Shown: piece after piece, positions 1 to 10,930 of the stretch | Numbering within the stretch: the first letter of the stretch is position 1 | How the letters are laid out: each line of letters begins with the position of its first letter | Translations under genes and position numbers: made by a program | The notes under the pieces: model-generated | Database searches by the model: none | Told to the model about the DNA's origin: nothing | Seen by the model: the letters and a program-made list of their open reading frames with translations, nothing else | Source of the DNA: Diogma glabrata | Taxonomy: Eukaryota > Arthropoda > Insecta > Diptera > Cylindrotomidae | Direction: 5' to 3' | Length of the DNA stretch: 64,000 nt | NCBI GenBank assembly: GCA_963693315.1 | Contig: OY856186.1 | Coordinates: 234,432,046-234,496,045 of the forward strand

Positions 1-438
1 AGATTTCCAATTCAAGAATAACCAACAAAACTAACAATAATGAAGCGAAAGGAAAACAAAATCCAAATTAAATGTTCCCATTGCTGAAACATAAAATTTA
101 ATGAACTAACAGTATCATGTTGAAATAGAAATTTTGTCCCTTCTACACATTTAATTTTATATTAACGTTTAAAGATGAAAGAAAATTAAAACTGTTGAAA
201 GGTCATCTGTGGAAATGAGCAGAAAATAAAAGTACACAACAAACAAGCCACAAGCCAAACAAACCATACACCAAGATAACGACTCTTTACAAGAAAATTT
301 ATTTGAAAGAAAACAAGATCATAACGCGAAACGAATATGATTTTCATTTTTTATTATTATTATATTTGTTTATTGTTTTTTACAGTAACAACAAACGAAA
401 TTAATTGCTATTTTTCTTTAAATTTTTTATCGTTACAG
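1..438. other. AT-rich flank upstream of candidate exon
   Basis: No open reading frame with coding character is visible. Two polypyrimidine-like stretches end in AG (TTTTTTACAG near 376-385 and TCGTTACAG near 430-438). Either could be the splice acceptor of the exon that carries the ATG at 521. This would make the stretch the 3' end of an intron, but it could equally be 5' UTR or promoter-proximal DNA. Confidence 0.3.
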
Positions 439-520
439 AAATATTAAAAAAAATGTAATTAAAATTAGGAAGAAAGAATAACAAAAGGACACGAAAGAAT
501 AGGATAAAAGAATTTCAAGA

Positions 521-620
521 ATGTCGAGCACAACAGTTATACCAGAGAGTGATATTGTTCATGAAATGGAATTAGCATGCAATGAAAAATTACAATCACA
601 AACGCATACCTATAAACCAG
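521..620 (+). CDS. Candidate first coding exon of a host gene
   Basis: The ATG at 521 (context caagaATGtc) opens a frame of 33 codons plus one base. It ends at a good 5' splice site, CCAG|GTTAGTAAG (exon end 620, GT at 621-622). The peptide starts MSSTTVIPESDIVHEMELAC and continues polar (NEKLQSQTHTYKP). Its mixed composition differs from the surrounding AT-driven frames, and it has no signal peptide or membrane segment. A possible acceptor at about 438 would make a ~180-bp exon with a short 5' UTR. I do not recognise the protein and find no convincing second exon downstream, so the next 60 kb may be a long intron. It could also be a chance ORF beside a chance donor. Confidence 0.45.
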
Positions 621-2713
621 GTTAGTAAGGAATATATCATAATCACAAATGGAAACTTTTTGTCGTATATGTAACTTCAATCAAATTTATATCTTTTGAT
701 ATATGATAAATAAATTTAACACTGAGTACATTTTGTTTAATCGATTTAAAATTAAGTTTTTATTGCCAACAAATTTTAATAAAATTTCAATCAAATTAAG
801 AATTATCAGAATGAAATATATAGTTTAAAACATAAACTTTTTGAAGATGAACCATTAAAAACAACAAATTAATTACATAAAATTGGAAAATATCGATGAA
901 ACAGTTAAAGAAACCATAGGGTCTAGACTCTAGACACATCTAAATACTGACCTACAGCTTGTTTTAGTACTCTCATTTCAACAATAACCAGCTACTTAGA
1001 CCTTGTGATCTTCTTACTTCAATTTGAATTAACTAGATTAGACAACTATTGACTCATCTTAGGATATTTTATTGTTATTTGTGATTGTAATCTAACGTTT
1101 ATGAGAAGTAGGTAAATCTCATTTACATTTAAGCTTTCTTAATATCTCTGTGCAAATATATCTTTGAATTTACATTATTATTAATTCAGTTCAATCATGA
1201 GACTTTTAAATAAATAACGAGTGCTTTGTTGACTAAATGTTCTTACAACAAAAATGTTAAATAAATTGTTTCCACTTCTCTTTCATATGTGGAGTGAGCC
1301 ATCGTTATTTTACTAATCCGCCATTGTTCACGCTAATTTACAATGATACCGCATACCCTTGGTATGGATTATTTCAACTCGATAAGTAACAATGTATTAA
1401 TAGTTTTTCCCTAAAAAAGTTGATTTGTAATTATGTTTTTAATTTTGATCACTGGGTGTGACACTCCCCGTCCTCCAGCCTTTTATTGACATATTAGTTA
1501 CCGTGAGATATCACATACAACTGGCATTAGCAATTTTATAAATGTCAAGAAAAGTAGATTGTTTTTAGAAAAGGATTTTTTTTATGTAATTTTTGTTTAT
1601 ATATGATATTTGTATGTGATTTGTGTGAAAGATGAAATCTTTTTATCTTTAGCTAAAAAGTATATCAGCTTGACACCATTAATAATAGTTCTGAGTTTGA
1701 CAAAAGAGCTACTCTGAATGTTTAGCTGTAGCAAAAACTGCTTTGTTTGCCATTCAATTTTTATGGAGATAATTATGTCATAAGTGCAAATTTGCTACAT
1801 AAACGACTATTTCGCTATACCAAGATTCACACATAAAGAGTAGAATAGTTTTTACAATCACGTTTATACAAATACACAAATTAGCATTAACAACCAATAT
1901 TTCTGTTTGACAGTTATACATATTGTTACGATTCTACATAAACACAATGAAATACAAAACATAATTGTATTGAACTTCAATTTTCGATTGAAATATTGTA
2001 CTTCAAAAATAAAATCAAGATCACAAGGTCGTTTCTTAGAACTAGAGTCAATATGATATAAAATTAAATATTTTATGAATCAAATCAGCATGTTAGGTAA
2101 AATAATGTTATCGAATATTCTTATACTTTTCTCAAGGTTTCTTCGTAAAGAAAGTAGCCTCGAATAATCGAGAAATTATGCACTATTGTATATAAGGAAT
2201 CTCTTGAAATATTATCGTTAGTTTTATTTTAGACCTGCGAAGTTATAATTAAAATTGCTATAGTTTAAGTGGAATGTGAATTGAATTAATTGTAAACGAA
2301 AGCTGTACCGTGCATATAAAATCGTGTAAATAGAAGTTATTTTTAAAATTAATTTTTGTAAAAATAGTTTTAAGTGTTATTTAATAAGAGATAAATTTTG
2401 TGTATTATTTTGGAAGCTGTTAACTGGAAATTTATACAATCAACCGTTGGAGTTTCGAAGCTGTTGGAAGAATATTTTAAAAAGGAATATTGTTTTCTGT
2501 GATTCAAGTGATTTCCTATGTATTGAATATAAAATAATATAAATTAATTCAAATGCTTTAAAAAATCGTAATTAAAATTGTAATAATTAGCTAACAATAA
2601 ATTAATTTTTTTGTATTTGGTTTTTGTTAATTTTTTTTTCTTTCCGTAAAACACTTTGCACGGTTCCCCGATACGTTATGTTTGACTGAATAATATACGG
2701 ATAAGAAAAAGCT
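621..2713. other. Featureless AT-rich sequence, probably intron
   Basis: Read on both strands, this stretch has dense stop codons, scattered homopolymers and no repeat family that I can match elsewhere in the window. It directly follows the candidate splice donor at 621, which is the only reason to call it intronic. Confidence 0.3.
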
Positions 2714-4345
2714 AATGGACCAAGAATGGGCCAAGCTCGCGCCACAGCTTTTGCGGTTTAGGCCAGACTTAACATTTTCAAACGGCCCAAGCTTGAACCA
2801 AGTTGGTTAAAGGATTGATGTCCTGGGACCAACTCGAGCAAATCAGACTTGAGCCACGTCTGGCAAATAGTGTTGGGTTGTTATTTTCAAACCTGTTATT
2901 AAACAACTGTTATTTGAAAAAAGCAGTAACGAACTGTTGCGCTTAAACAACAAGAACAGATACAAGAACTGTTTTACAATAACAGTTGTAGACAAAAACA
3001 GTCGATAACAGTTGTTATTTTTAAACGTGTTGCCAAACCGTTGTTGTTTTAAAAAAGCAGTCTTTGACTTTTGACTGCTGTGTTCATTGTAAAATAACAG
3101 TACAAAATAAATAACAACAGTTGTAGGCAAGATAATAGTGCTTAGTAGGCTGTTATTTAAACAGTTTAAGATTAATAGGGAATAAGATTTTGTTGGCTGA
3201 TAGTTATTTGTAAAAAATATATATACATACTCAGAGATTTTTTTTATAATAATATTTTGGTTTTTCTTTTCTTTTAATTTAATTTGGTTAACATTGTTTG
3301 TATGAAAAACAATTAAGTGAGGTTGATAATCGATATGAATATAAAATAGCTTAGTTTACGAAAAAAACAACAACAATTCGATGCATTTTTTTCAGATAAT
3401 ACAGTTACTTCAGACAAACCGAACACGACTTATGTTTTTTACTATTTTAATAAAAAAAGAAAAACGTGGATTTGCCCTTATCAGTCGGAATAGGTAGAAA
3501 TAAAATTTATTTAAAATTAATTAATTAATATAAATAAAAATCGAAAAATAATTAATTAATTTATATTTATTTATTTATTTTAATTTTACTAAATTCGTTT
3601 AATACATCATTTTAAATAAATAACAATAAATAATTATATTTATTTCATAATTTAATTCATGCATAACAAATTAAAAACTATGCATTATTAAATTATTTAA
3701 AAAAAAATTATTTAGATAATGATCCCAAAATGGATCATTATCTAAAATTACGATTCATATAAATTTTAAAAATCTTACTTTTCTTTTCAAACAATTCAAT
3801 GGACGAAAACTAACCATAAAACAAACAAAAAGATGTATGTATGTACATATAACGTTAAACGGATAGTTTAAAAAAAAATTTACATTGAAAACGAAAAAAA
3901 AAGTATAAAATCTACTACGTACGAACGTGGTAGAAACTAGAAATGAAAAATAACAACTGTTATTTACAACAATTGTTTTTAAATAACAACAACAGTTGTT
4001 TATGTTATTTAAAAATAACAGTTTTGCCCGTCACTACTGGCAAATAAGACTTGGGCTAGGTCTACCAAACCAATTTTTTGCCCAGACCTCCTTTAAATGT
4101 GTGAAAAGAGGTTGTGGAAAGAGCATATAAAAATAAAGATAAAAATAATATGGCTTTCACTTCCTTGGGATTTTTTGTATTAAATTTCTAGACATTACTA
4201 TGTACTATTACTTGCACATGTTTACAATGCGTAAGTCTGGAATAAAGCGTAATATGGGAAACCAAGGTAAACTAGCCAAGGCTTGGCTCGCCAATACGGA
4301 CGCGATATTGGTTCATTTTTTACTATTGGCCGCTCCTCCCAGGGT
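2714..4345 (+). mobile_element. Element C, copy 1, split by a hAT insertion
   Basis: The left part (2714-2867) starts AATGGACCAAG and is rich in CCAAGCTTGG-like motifs. The right part (4037-4345) includes an AAATGTGTGRAAAGAGG block, an AAGGCTTGGCTYGCCAATAC block and an end reading TTGGTTCATT, the inverted counterpart of the left end. The same right-hand blocks recur inside an old LINE at 27887-28115 on the other strand, which shows this is an interspersed repeat. The hAT element at 2868-4036 interrupts it. No coding sequence is seen. The TIR-like AATGGACCAA ends suggest a non-autonomous DNA transposon; the superfamily is unresolved and the outer limits are approximate. Confidence 0.5.
2868..4036. 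mobile_element. Non-autonomous hAT element with perfect 8-bp TSD
   Basis: The ends are TAGTGTTGGG (left) and, reverse-complemented, TAGTGACGGG (right). They are flanked by the identical 8-mer CTGGCAAA at 2860-2867 and 4037-4044. An 8-bp duplication with TAGNG-type ends is the hAT signature. The interior is AT-rich and non-coding. Both ends carry many copies of an AACAACTGTTATTT-like motif in both orientations, which fits the subterminal transposase-binding repeats known in hAT elements. The intact TSD inside element C makes this the younger of the two. Confidence 0.8.
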
Positions 4346-4401
4346 ATCACCAAGTTTTGATTGATCAGGTTTTCTATTTTGTTTAGAATTTAAACAAACA
4401 C

Positions 4402-4748
4402 AAATGTTTTTTACTTTTTTGGACGTAACTATGACAAAATATATGGTTAAAAAGTAACACTTTACGGCCGCAAATCACAGTAATAAAGTACCACTTTAAT
4501 ATGTAGGCGAATAAAAATTAATATAAATTGATGGACACAACGATGGATTATATCATTACGACGCAGTTACACAGTTAAGTTCTTATGTATTGAGCAAAAT
4601 ATTGCTCTTTTTTATCTGAAATTTTTTTTTATTCGTCTACCTACATAATGAAGTAATACTTTATTCCCGTAATTTGCGGCCGTAAAGTGTAACATTTTAA
4701 CCCTATATTTGGTTGTCATAGCTACGTCCAAAAAAGTAAAACACATTT
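4402..4748. repeat. Palindromic (foldback) element
   Basis: The left arm (about 4402-4515: ACTTTTTTGGACGTA, then ACTTTACGGCCGCAAAT) recurs inverted at about 4630-4748 (ATTTGCGGCCGTAAAGT, then TACGTCCAAAAAAGTAAA). The arms are ~115 bp, about 80-85% alike by eye, around a ~115-bp centre. It is non-coding and would fold into one long hairpin. Open frames across it are by-products of the palindrome. It is probably a MITE; no target duplication is assigned. Confidence 0.6.
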
Positions 4749-5120
4749 GAAGGGTACAGGTGAAAAACAACGTAAGTCCATAAAAAGTTTCGAGAAAATT
4801 TTTGCGTTTGACGTCTTTAAAATGCAAGAAAATTTGTGAACTCGGATTAAACAATGAATGACATAGTTCATAAAAGTGTTTTTAGTGAAATTATCATTTA
4901 ATGTTTTTGGTAAACAGTGGTGGGTTAAGTTGTTTTTCCCCTGTAAATTGTGGTTTTTCTCCTGTATGCGAATTCTTTTCAATATGGGCTGGGTTTGATA
5001 TTCATCAAAATTGAATATACCAGCTGAAAGCTTTTGTATTTCTTCAATAGATTGCTGCACTTACTCGATTTCGAAAAAATGGACTTCGTTTTTTTCCCCG
5101 GTACCCTTCATTTGTATTTG
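4743..5120. repeat. Second inverted-repeat structure
   Basis: About 55 bp at 4743-4800 (ATTTGAAGGGTACAGG, then AAGTCCAT and GTTTCGAG) recurs inverted at 5062-5118 (CTCGATTTCGAAAAAATGG, then GGTACCCTTCAT). It abuts the previous palindrome and may be part of the same compound element. The ~260-bp centre has no recognisable coding content. Confidence 0.45.
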
Positions 5121-5254
5121 TATAAATTATATAAAAATAAAATATTTTATCAAAGGAAGCTTTCTAATATTTGTTAATATTTGTTGTCATAGTTATACAA
5201 TTTGTTTGGAAAAATAACTAATATTTTGTTCAAAGGTTACTTGTTCAACATATA

Positions 5255-5794
5255 GTCCCTTTGCCCACGCCGATTTCATATGATGATTACCACATCTTTT
5301 ATACTTCGTGAGGACTGTCCTTGAAGAGCCCGAAAACTTTTGTTCTGCGATTTTCCTCAAATCGGCCGCTTTTTCGTTCGGCAAGCTCCGAAAAATGACG
5401 ATTGCCCGCGATCTTGTAAATTTTCTACCACATTTTGTTTTTAACTGTGGGGGTTGGAAATTTGTTTTAGAACACGGAGGGTAGGCTTGTCCGATCAAAA
5501 TGTGTCTACAGACATTTTGTGTGTTTGGGTTGTCGGACTAGACAATTTAGCAGACAATTGTTTGTCGGACAAGGTTACCCTCGTGTTCTAAATCAAATTT
5601 CCAACCCCCCATAGTTATAAACAAAATTTACAAGATCCCGGGCAATCGGCATTTTTTGGAGCTTGCCGAACGAAAAAGCGGCCGATTTGAGGAAAATCGC
5701 AGAAGAAAAGTTTTCGGACTCGTCAAGGACAGGCGCCTCACGAAGTATAAAATATGTGGTTATCATCACATCAAATCGGCGTGGGCCCAGGGAC
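5255..5794. mobile_element. MITE with ~235-bp terminal inverted repeats
   Basis: The ends are GTCCCTTTGCCCACGCC and its complement (GGCGTGGGCCCAGGGAC), flanked by TA at 5253-5254 and 5795-5796. The arms (5255-5490 and about 5560-5794) share long blocks such as CGAACGAAAAAGCGGCCGAT and AAATTTCCAACCCCC. The centre holds shorter TTGTCGGAC repeats. A TA duplication would suit Tc1/mariner-type mobilisation, but a 3-bp TAT/ATT reading cannot be excluded. It is non-coding; the short ORFs on either arm mirror each other. Confidence 0.65.
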
Positions 5795-6291
5795 TATTGT
5801 TATTTCAAAATTTATGCAAATTTTTAATTTTGATTTAGATTAAACAATTTTTATTTTAAATATTTTTCATGCGGCGAATAACATACACAAATCAAACAAA
5901 CCCAAAAAAATATTGCGACGCTGATGCATAGCACCACAGCTCTGGAAACAAAATGTTCTGGATATATGGTGAGCTAATATACATCAAACACTTTAATTAA
6001 TGTCTAACCAATGTTATAGATTTCGCGTAGTTCTAATTATAAAAACATTAAAGAAATCTGTAGTATCCCAACAAACATAAATTCTGTTGTATGAGAAAAA
6101 TTAAAAAAACTGGAAGTGACAAACCGGAAGATGGAATGCAGAACTGTTACAAATCATGCTCTATAAGCATATATACCAGAGATGGCCAAGCTACACTACA
6201 CGTGGAGCCGCAGTACAATAATCTCTCGTTACGAGAGCCAACATAAAAAATAAAAAATTTCAAAAGTATCAGTTGTTTGGAAATATATATT

Positions 6292-7083
6292 TTATTGAAA
6301 AAAAAAATATGTACTTATGGTTATAAATCCATACAAATACATTTTAAATTTTGTTACATGACATGCTTGCTGGTAGATGGTTGTTTGTAACTTGGCCGTG
6401 AATTTTCTGAAATCTGGTTTATAGTTTGTTAGCGCAGTACGAATTAATTCCGTTAAATGCTCATTTGTAAGTTGTGAACGGTGGTTTGATTTTATAAACT
6501 TCATTGTTGAAAAAAGTGGTTCACAACAATATGTTGTACCGAATATGGACAGTAATCTGGCAGCAGCTTTTTACAAATTGGGGTACTTTGATTGCGGCAC
6601 TAGTTTTCAAAACTCATTTGGAGATTGTGTGGCTTTGTGATGCATTTTAAGAATGTGATCTTCCTGTAGCTCTAGTAATTCCATTTCTCCTGAGGCAATG
6701 TCATTCAAAATATAACAAGGAATCGATAAGCCCTCGTTAATAATGGCAATCTCGAATGGATTTACAAGTAAATTAAGAGAAATATTTAAATTATTCGGAT
6801 CATTAAATCGTAAGTGAAAGTCTTTTAATAATTCCGCTAATTTACTGTCGTATTCACTCAGTTTGTTATCATTAATTTTGTTATCATTAAATTTAACGGT
6901 TGAACACTTTTGTTGTAAAATCTCGTTGAAAAAGTTGAATTTTTTTAATAAAACTCATAATCGTTTGAATAAGATCAGTAATAACTTTATCTTTTCCTTG
7001 TAATGCTAGGTTGAGGGATTGCAGATGCTCCATTATATCAGTCAAAAACATATAGTCATTAATCCATTCATCATCCTTTAATT
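6292..7083 (-). pseudogene. hAT transposase C-terminal half, decayed
   Basis: Read from 7083 downwards, the frame gives LELKDDEWINDYMFLTDIME, then LNLALQGKDKVI, then an LSEYDSKLAELL stretch. After disruptions it gives CEPLFSTMKFIKSNHRSQLT and NEHLTELIRTAL at 6504-6420. The order (a D.WI.DL-like block, LNLKLQGK, then the F.S.MK..KS..R..LT..HL dimerisation motif) is typical of hAT transposases of the ZBED/GTF2IRD2-like group. At least two in-frame stops and a frame break interrupt it, so it is not functional. The upstream half is separated by the LINE insertion at 7084. Confidence 0.75.
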
Positions 7084-7133
7084 CCAGATTTATTTATTTT
7101 TATTTATTTATTTATTTATTTATTTATTAACAT
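7084..7133. repeat. (TTTA)n tail of LINE-1
   Basis: TTTATTTATTTTTATTTATT and further TTTA units lie at the 3' terminus of the minus-strand LINE, at the junction with the hAT transposase sequence. They are best read as the element's own reverse-transcribed terminal simple repeat. Confidence 0.7.
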
Positions 7134-7389
7134 CCGTGAGATTGAAGGATCTCGTTGTGGATTTTACAATATTAATCGTATTATTAAACGGGTTTTTATC
7201 ATGACGGCTAACATAATAAAACATAATTATTACAAAACAAATTAAAAATTAAATTTAAAAAACAATTAATTAAAATTTTAGAGAAAAAAGACAATAGTCA
7301 TAAAATTGAACCAAAACAAAAAATATAAAATACAAGATACAAAAGAAAAGTCATAAAAATACGAAAAAATAAAATTAAGCAATCAAAAA

Positions 7390-10334
7390 TTAACTTATAT
7401 GTCGGTTTGCAATGATAAACTTCTTAAGCATTTTTTTAAATGATTTATCGCAACTCAATTTTAATTCAGCCGGTAGTTCATTGTAGAGTGCTATTGAATG
7501 ATATTTAAGCGATGTTGGATTTAGTTTTTCAACATAAAGGTTCCCTGCATTCCGTGTATTGTAAGAATGAATATCACTATTAACTGCATAGTTTTGGTTT
7601 GTGTGCACATAGTTGTGAAATATACTGTGGGCTAAAGATGCCACTCTCCATTTAAATTCCTCCTGAACCATAAGCAACTCATACGTAACGTGAATTTCTT
7701 TAGTACTCGTTCGAATTGGTAGTCCAAATAAATTTTTTATGGCACGATTCGTCCCTTTACCGCTGTTCCCCACACCTCAATCGCATAAGTCAACATACTA
7801 TGAAATAAAGCGAAAAAGACAGATCGTTTAATGTGTTCATGCATCATGATCGATATTCTTTTAAAAATTCCAGCTATTCGTGATAATTTCTTGATCATTG
7901 CATCAATATGAGAGTCGAACTTTAGTTTACTATCTAAGATAAATCCCAGGTATGTATGAAATTCGGCTTGGACTATGTCTTCATTTTTATATGTAACCTT
8001 TATTTTAGCTGTTTCAAAAAAAAGAATAAACTTTGATTTTTCGGCATTAATTATCAACTTATTAGCATTCATCCATTCAGCAATAACTTCCATATCTGCG
8101 TTCATATTCGTACTAAGCTCGTTCAGATTGCTCGCAGCATAACTTAGAGCTATATCATCAGCAAACAAAAACAATCGTCCTTTTAGATTCAAGCAATGTA
8201 TATCATTTATGAACAGCAAAAATAGTAAAGGGCCAAGAATGCTTCCTTGTGGAACACCACAGTTAATCGTTTCACTGTCCGATATTGAATCCACTATTTG
8301 CACCACTTGCTGTCGGTTCAGTAAATACGTTCGAAGCCAACCGATCGCGCTTCCACTAAGGCCATATCTTTCCATTTTTTCAATGAGCAACGTATCATCC
8401 ACAAGATCAAATGCCTTTCTAAGGTCAATAAATATTACTGATGTTTTGTTTTTATCAAACACATTTTTCTGAATATCAGATACCAAATCAAAAATAGCCA
8501 CTGTAGTATTTGATGCTTATCGAAATCCATACTGTCCACCATAGAGGATTTTATTTGTTTCGGTGAATTCAAGTAGTCTAGTTTTGAACGCTGTTTCATA
8601 CACCTTCGAGATAATGGACATGTTGGCAATTGGACGATAATTACTTTTTTGAGTTGCGTCTCCACTTTTATATATAGGAACAACTTTGCTCACTTTTAGA
8701 ATTTCAGGATAGATTCCATTGAAGAATGAATCATTTATTAGATCCGTTAGGAAAGGAGTTAGAATGGTCTCGCATGTTTTAATAGTTTTAACATTAATGT
8801 TATCTAGACCTGTGGCACTTGTGTTTTTCAAATTCATTATAATTGACCTGATTTCTACATAAGTAACAGGTTCCAAATAAAATTGACTCACCGGCTCGTG
8901 AGCCACAATATAAGGAGTAGAATTACTAAATTGTAAGCTTAATTCACGCGGAATTTCAGCGAAGTAGGTGTTTAAAATATTTGCAATATCCTGATTATTA
9001 TTTAGGATATGTTGTGATGAATTAACTATTTGAATTTTATTTTTTGCCTTTACTACACCATCATTTAATGCACAGTTTATTACCCCCCATTGTTTTCGAG
9101 AGTTATTACCACTATTTTCAAACTTTTTATCAACGAATGATCTAATTTTTACAGCTCTAATCGCTTTAAATTTTTTACTCCAATAAGTGCATTCTTTTTT
9201 TAAATTCAAAAGTATTGATTGACTAGTATCCTTAGCACGCTTAGCAATATTTAGTTTATTTTGCCAAAAATTTTTGGAATTTATTATACATCTTAGTTCA
9301 AAATCGACCCATGGTTTCAGATTTTTGTGTGATTGATTTTTTTTTATTATTAATTTTGTATGTTTACTCTTTAGGTCATTTAATGATTTAATAATATAAC
9401 TTAGCTGAATATTTGCATCACAATTTACAGAATACGATAAATTTAGTTCAGAAAAATCAGTTACTATATTATCATAATCAACAAATTCATAATATCGGTC
9501 AATTTTTTGTGGTTTCTTTTTTGTTGAAATATTTTTGCACTCAAGGACAAATATATTATGATCAGATATATTATGTTCAATGTTATTTATTATTAGTTCC
9601 ATATTTAAACTATTAGTAAGAACATGATCCAAAATACTGTCTGAGTCCATACGAGTAGCGAACAGATCATTACAAATAATAAAATTGTTTTGGTTTATTG
9701 AGCTAATGTATTGGCTAACTCGACGATCATTTTTGTTTTTTAAATTAACATTAAAGTCACCTACAAGAATTGAATTGCTGCCACCGTACAATCTCAAGAA
9801 ATTATCCAGTTGCTGAAGAAAAGAACTAAATTCATTCACAGTCATTTTATTTGAGTTGGTTGGATTATAAAATACATGAACCCTTAATTTCTTATTTTCG
9901 TTGTTTATTTCCACACACATATAACTTATACAGTCGTCACTATATTTGTAGATTAAATTTGGATTTGAAATGCATTCGTTGATCAACAAACACACACCAC
10001 CACCTCTTTTATTCGGACGACCGCATGTAAAAGTTGAAAAACCAATAACATTTAAAATACTGACGTCATCATTTTCGTTCAACCAAGTTTCTGTAATAGC
10101 TACTACATGAATGTCACAGCTGATTTTATTTATTATTGTATCGATTTGTTCAATTTTATTTTTAACACTTCTTGCGTTTATGTATAATATTTTTGTAGAA
10201 TTTCTAGCAGAGAAGCTTAGATAGTATTTTTCTTTTTCTTTGAAGAAATTCCTGAAAGGTTCCATTGAATCAATGAAATCACCGTTTTTTTTCTTGCAAT
10301 TTCCTTCAGGTTTTAATTTCGTTATTATGGTCAA
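7390..10334 (-). pseudogene. LINE-1 endonuclease-reverse transcriptase, two lesions
   Basis: The first 605 codons (10334-8520) hold the endonuclease (YINARSVKNKI; ITETWLN; RGGGVCLLI; LVGDFNVNLKN; SDHNIFVLE) and the start of the RT (TGLDNINVK; SNYRPIANMSIISKVYE; YGGQYGFR). An in-frame TAA at 8517-8519 follows QYGFR. The same frame resumes (7737-8501) with FIDLRKAFDLVDD, GVPQGSILGPLLFLLFINDI and the catalytic FADDIALSY, then LGFILDSKLKFDSHI. A frameshift near 7740-7773 separates the C-terminal tail (7390-7773: RAIKNLFGLP, YNTRNAGNLY). One nonsense codon plus one frameshift in ~980 codons means a fairly recent but dead copy. Confidence 0.85.
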
Positions 10335-10930
10335 TTATTCATTTTTTTGGTTTAGGGTAATATCTTACTGTCGTAGATGTAGAAGCGGTTGAGGTAGCAT
10401 ATGTCGGGTTTGCACGTGTATTTTATTTCTATTTAATTATGAACTTATTCATTTTTTAATTGGAATATTAAAGGATACATTAAATTTAACGTTGGCAAAT
10501 TGCCTAAAGATAAAATATCAAAAATATTGTTTATAAAAAGATTGTAGAAAAAGATAATCATAGAAAAACAAACGGATCCAAAAGGAAAGATTTTTGATTT
10601 TGAGAAAGATTTTTGTACATTCATTTGAGACAAATACAGGTGATTTTATTTTTAGTCCACTAGAATATGTTAAACGTATAACCTTAAATAATAAAATTAG
10701 TTAAATTTATTTATAACAGCGGATTATAAGCTTGATTCGCGAAGTAAAGTAGTATCAAACTAAAACAAAGCCGCAAAAAACTCCAACAGTAGTAAGTTTG
10801 ACAGGACGGACCTAAATATAATCATATGATTGTATTAAATCATATTATATTAAACAGTATTATAAATTATATGTATTACTTCTAATTTTGTTACAATTTT
10901 TATGAATTATTAAATATTATTTAATTTTTT
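10335..10930. other. hAT interior beyond LINE-1, no recognisable gene
   Basis: This AT-rich segment lies between the LINE 5' end and the right subterminal repeats of the hAT element. A 62-codon minus-strand frame (10445-10633) has no recognisable transposase motif. It may be a remnant of the missing N-terminal half or a deletion scar. Confidence 0.3.

Larger units (their letters stand above)
7084..10334 (-). mobile_element. LINE-1: near full-length APE-type LINE
   Basis: A non-LTR retrotransposon lies on the minus strand. Its 3' end carries a short 3' UTR and a simple-repeat tail (TAAA)n, seen on the + strand as TTTATTTATTT at 7087-7130. The coding region has an N-terminal AP-like endonuclease and a reverse transcriptase. 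A repeat-type tail rather than poly(A), together with the C-terminal YNTRNAGNL and LYNELPAELK motifs, points to the CR1/L2 group; that clade assignment is inference. No ORF1 is visible. The 5' limit is set at the ORF start and may extend tens of bases further. Confidence 0.8.

Noticed and set aside
2843..3130. 95-codon minus frame
   Set aside because: Crosses the junction of element C and the hAT element; product of the subterminal repeats.
8209..8472. 87-codon + frame
   Set aside because: Antisense shadow of the LINE-1 reverse transcriptase.
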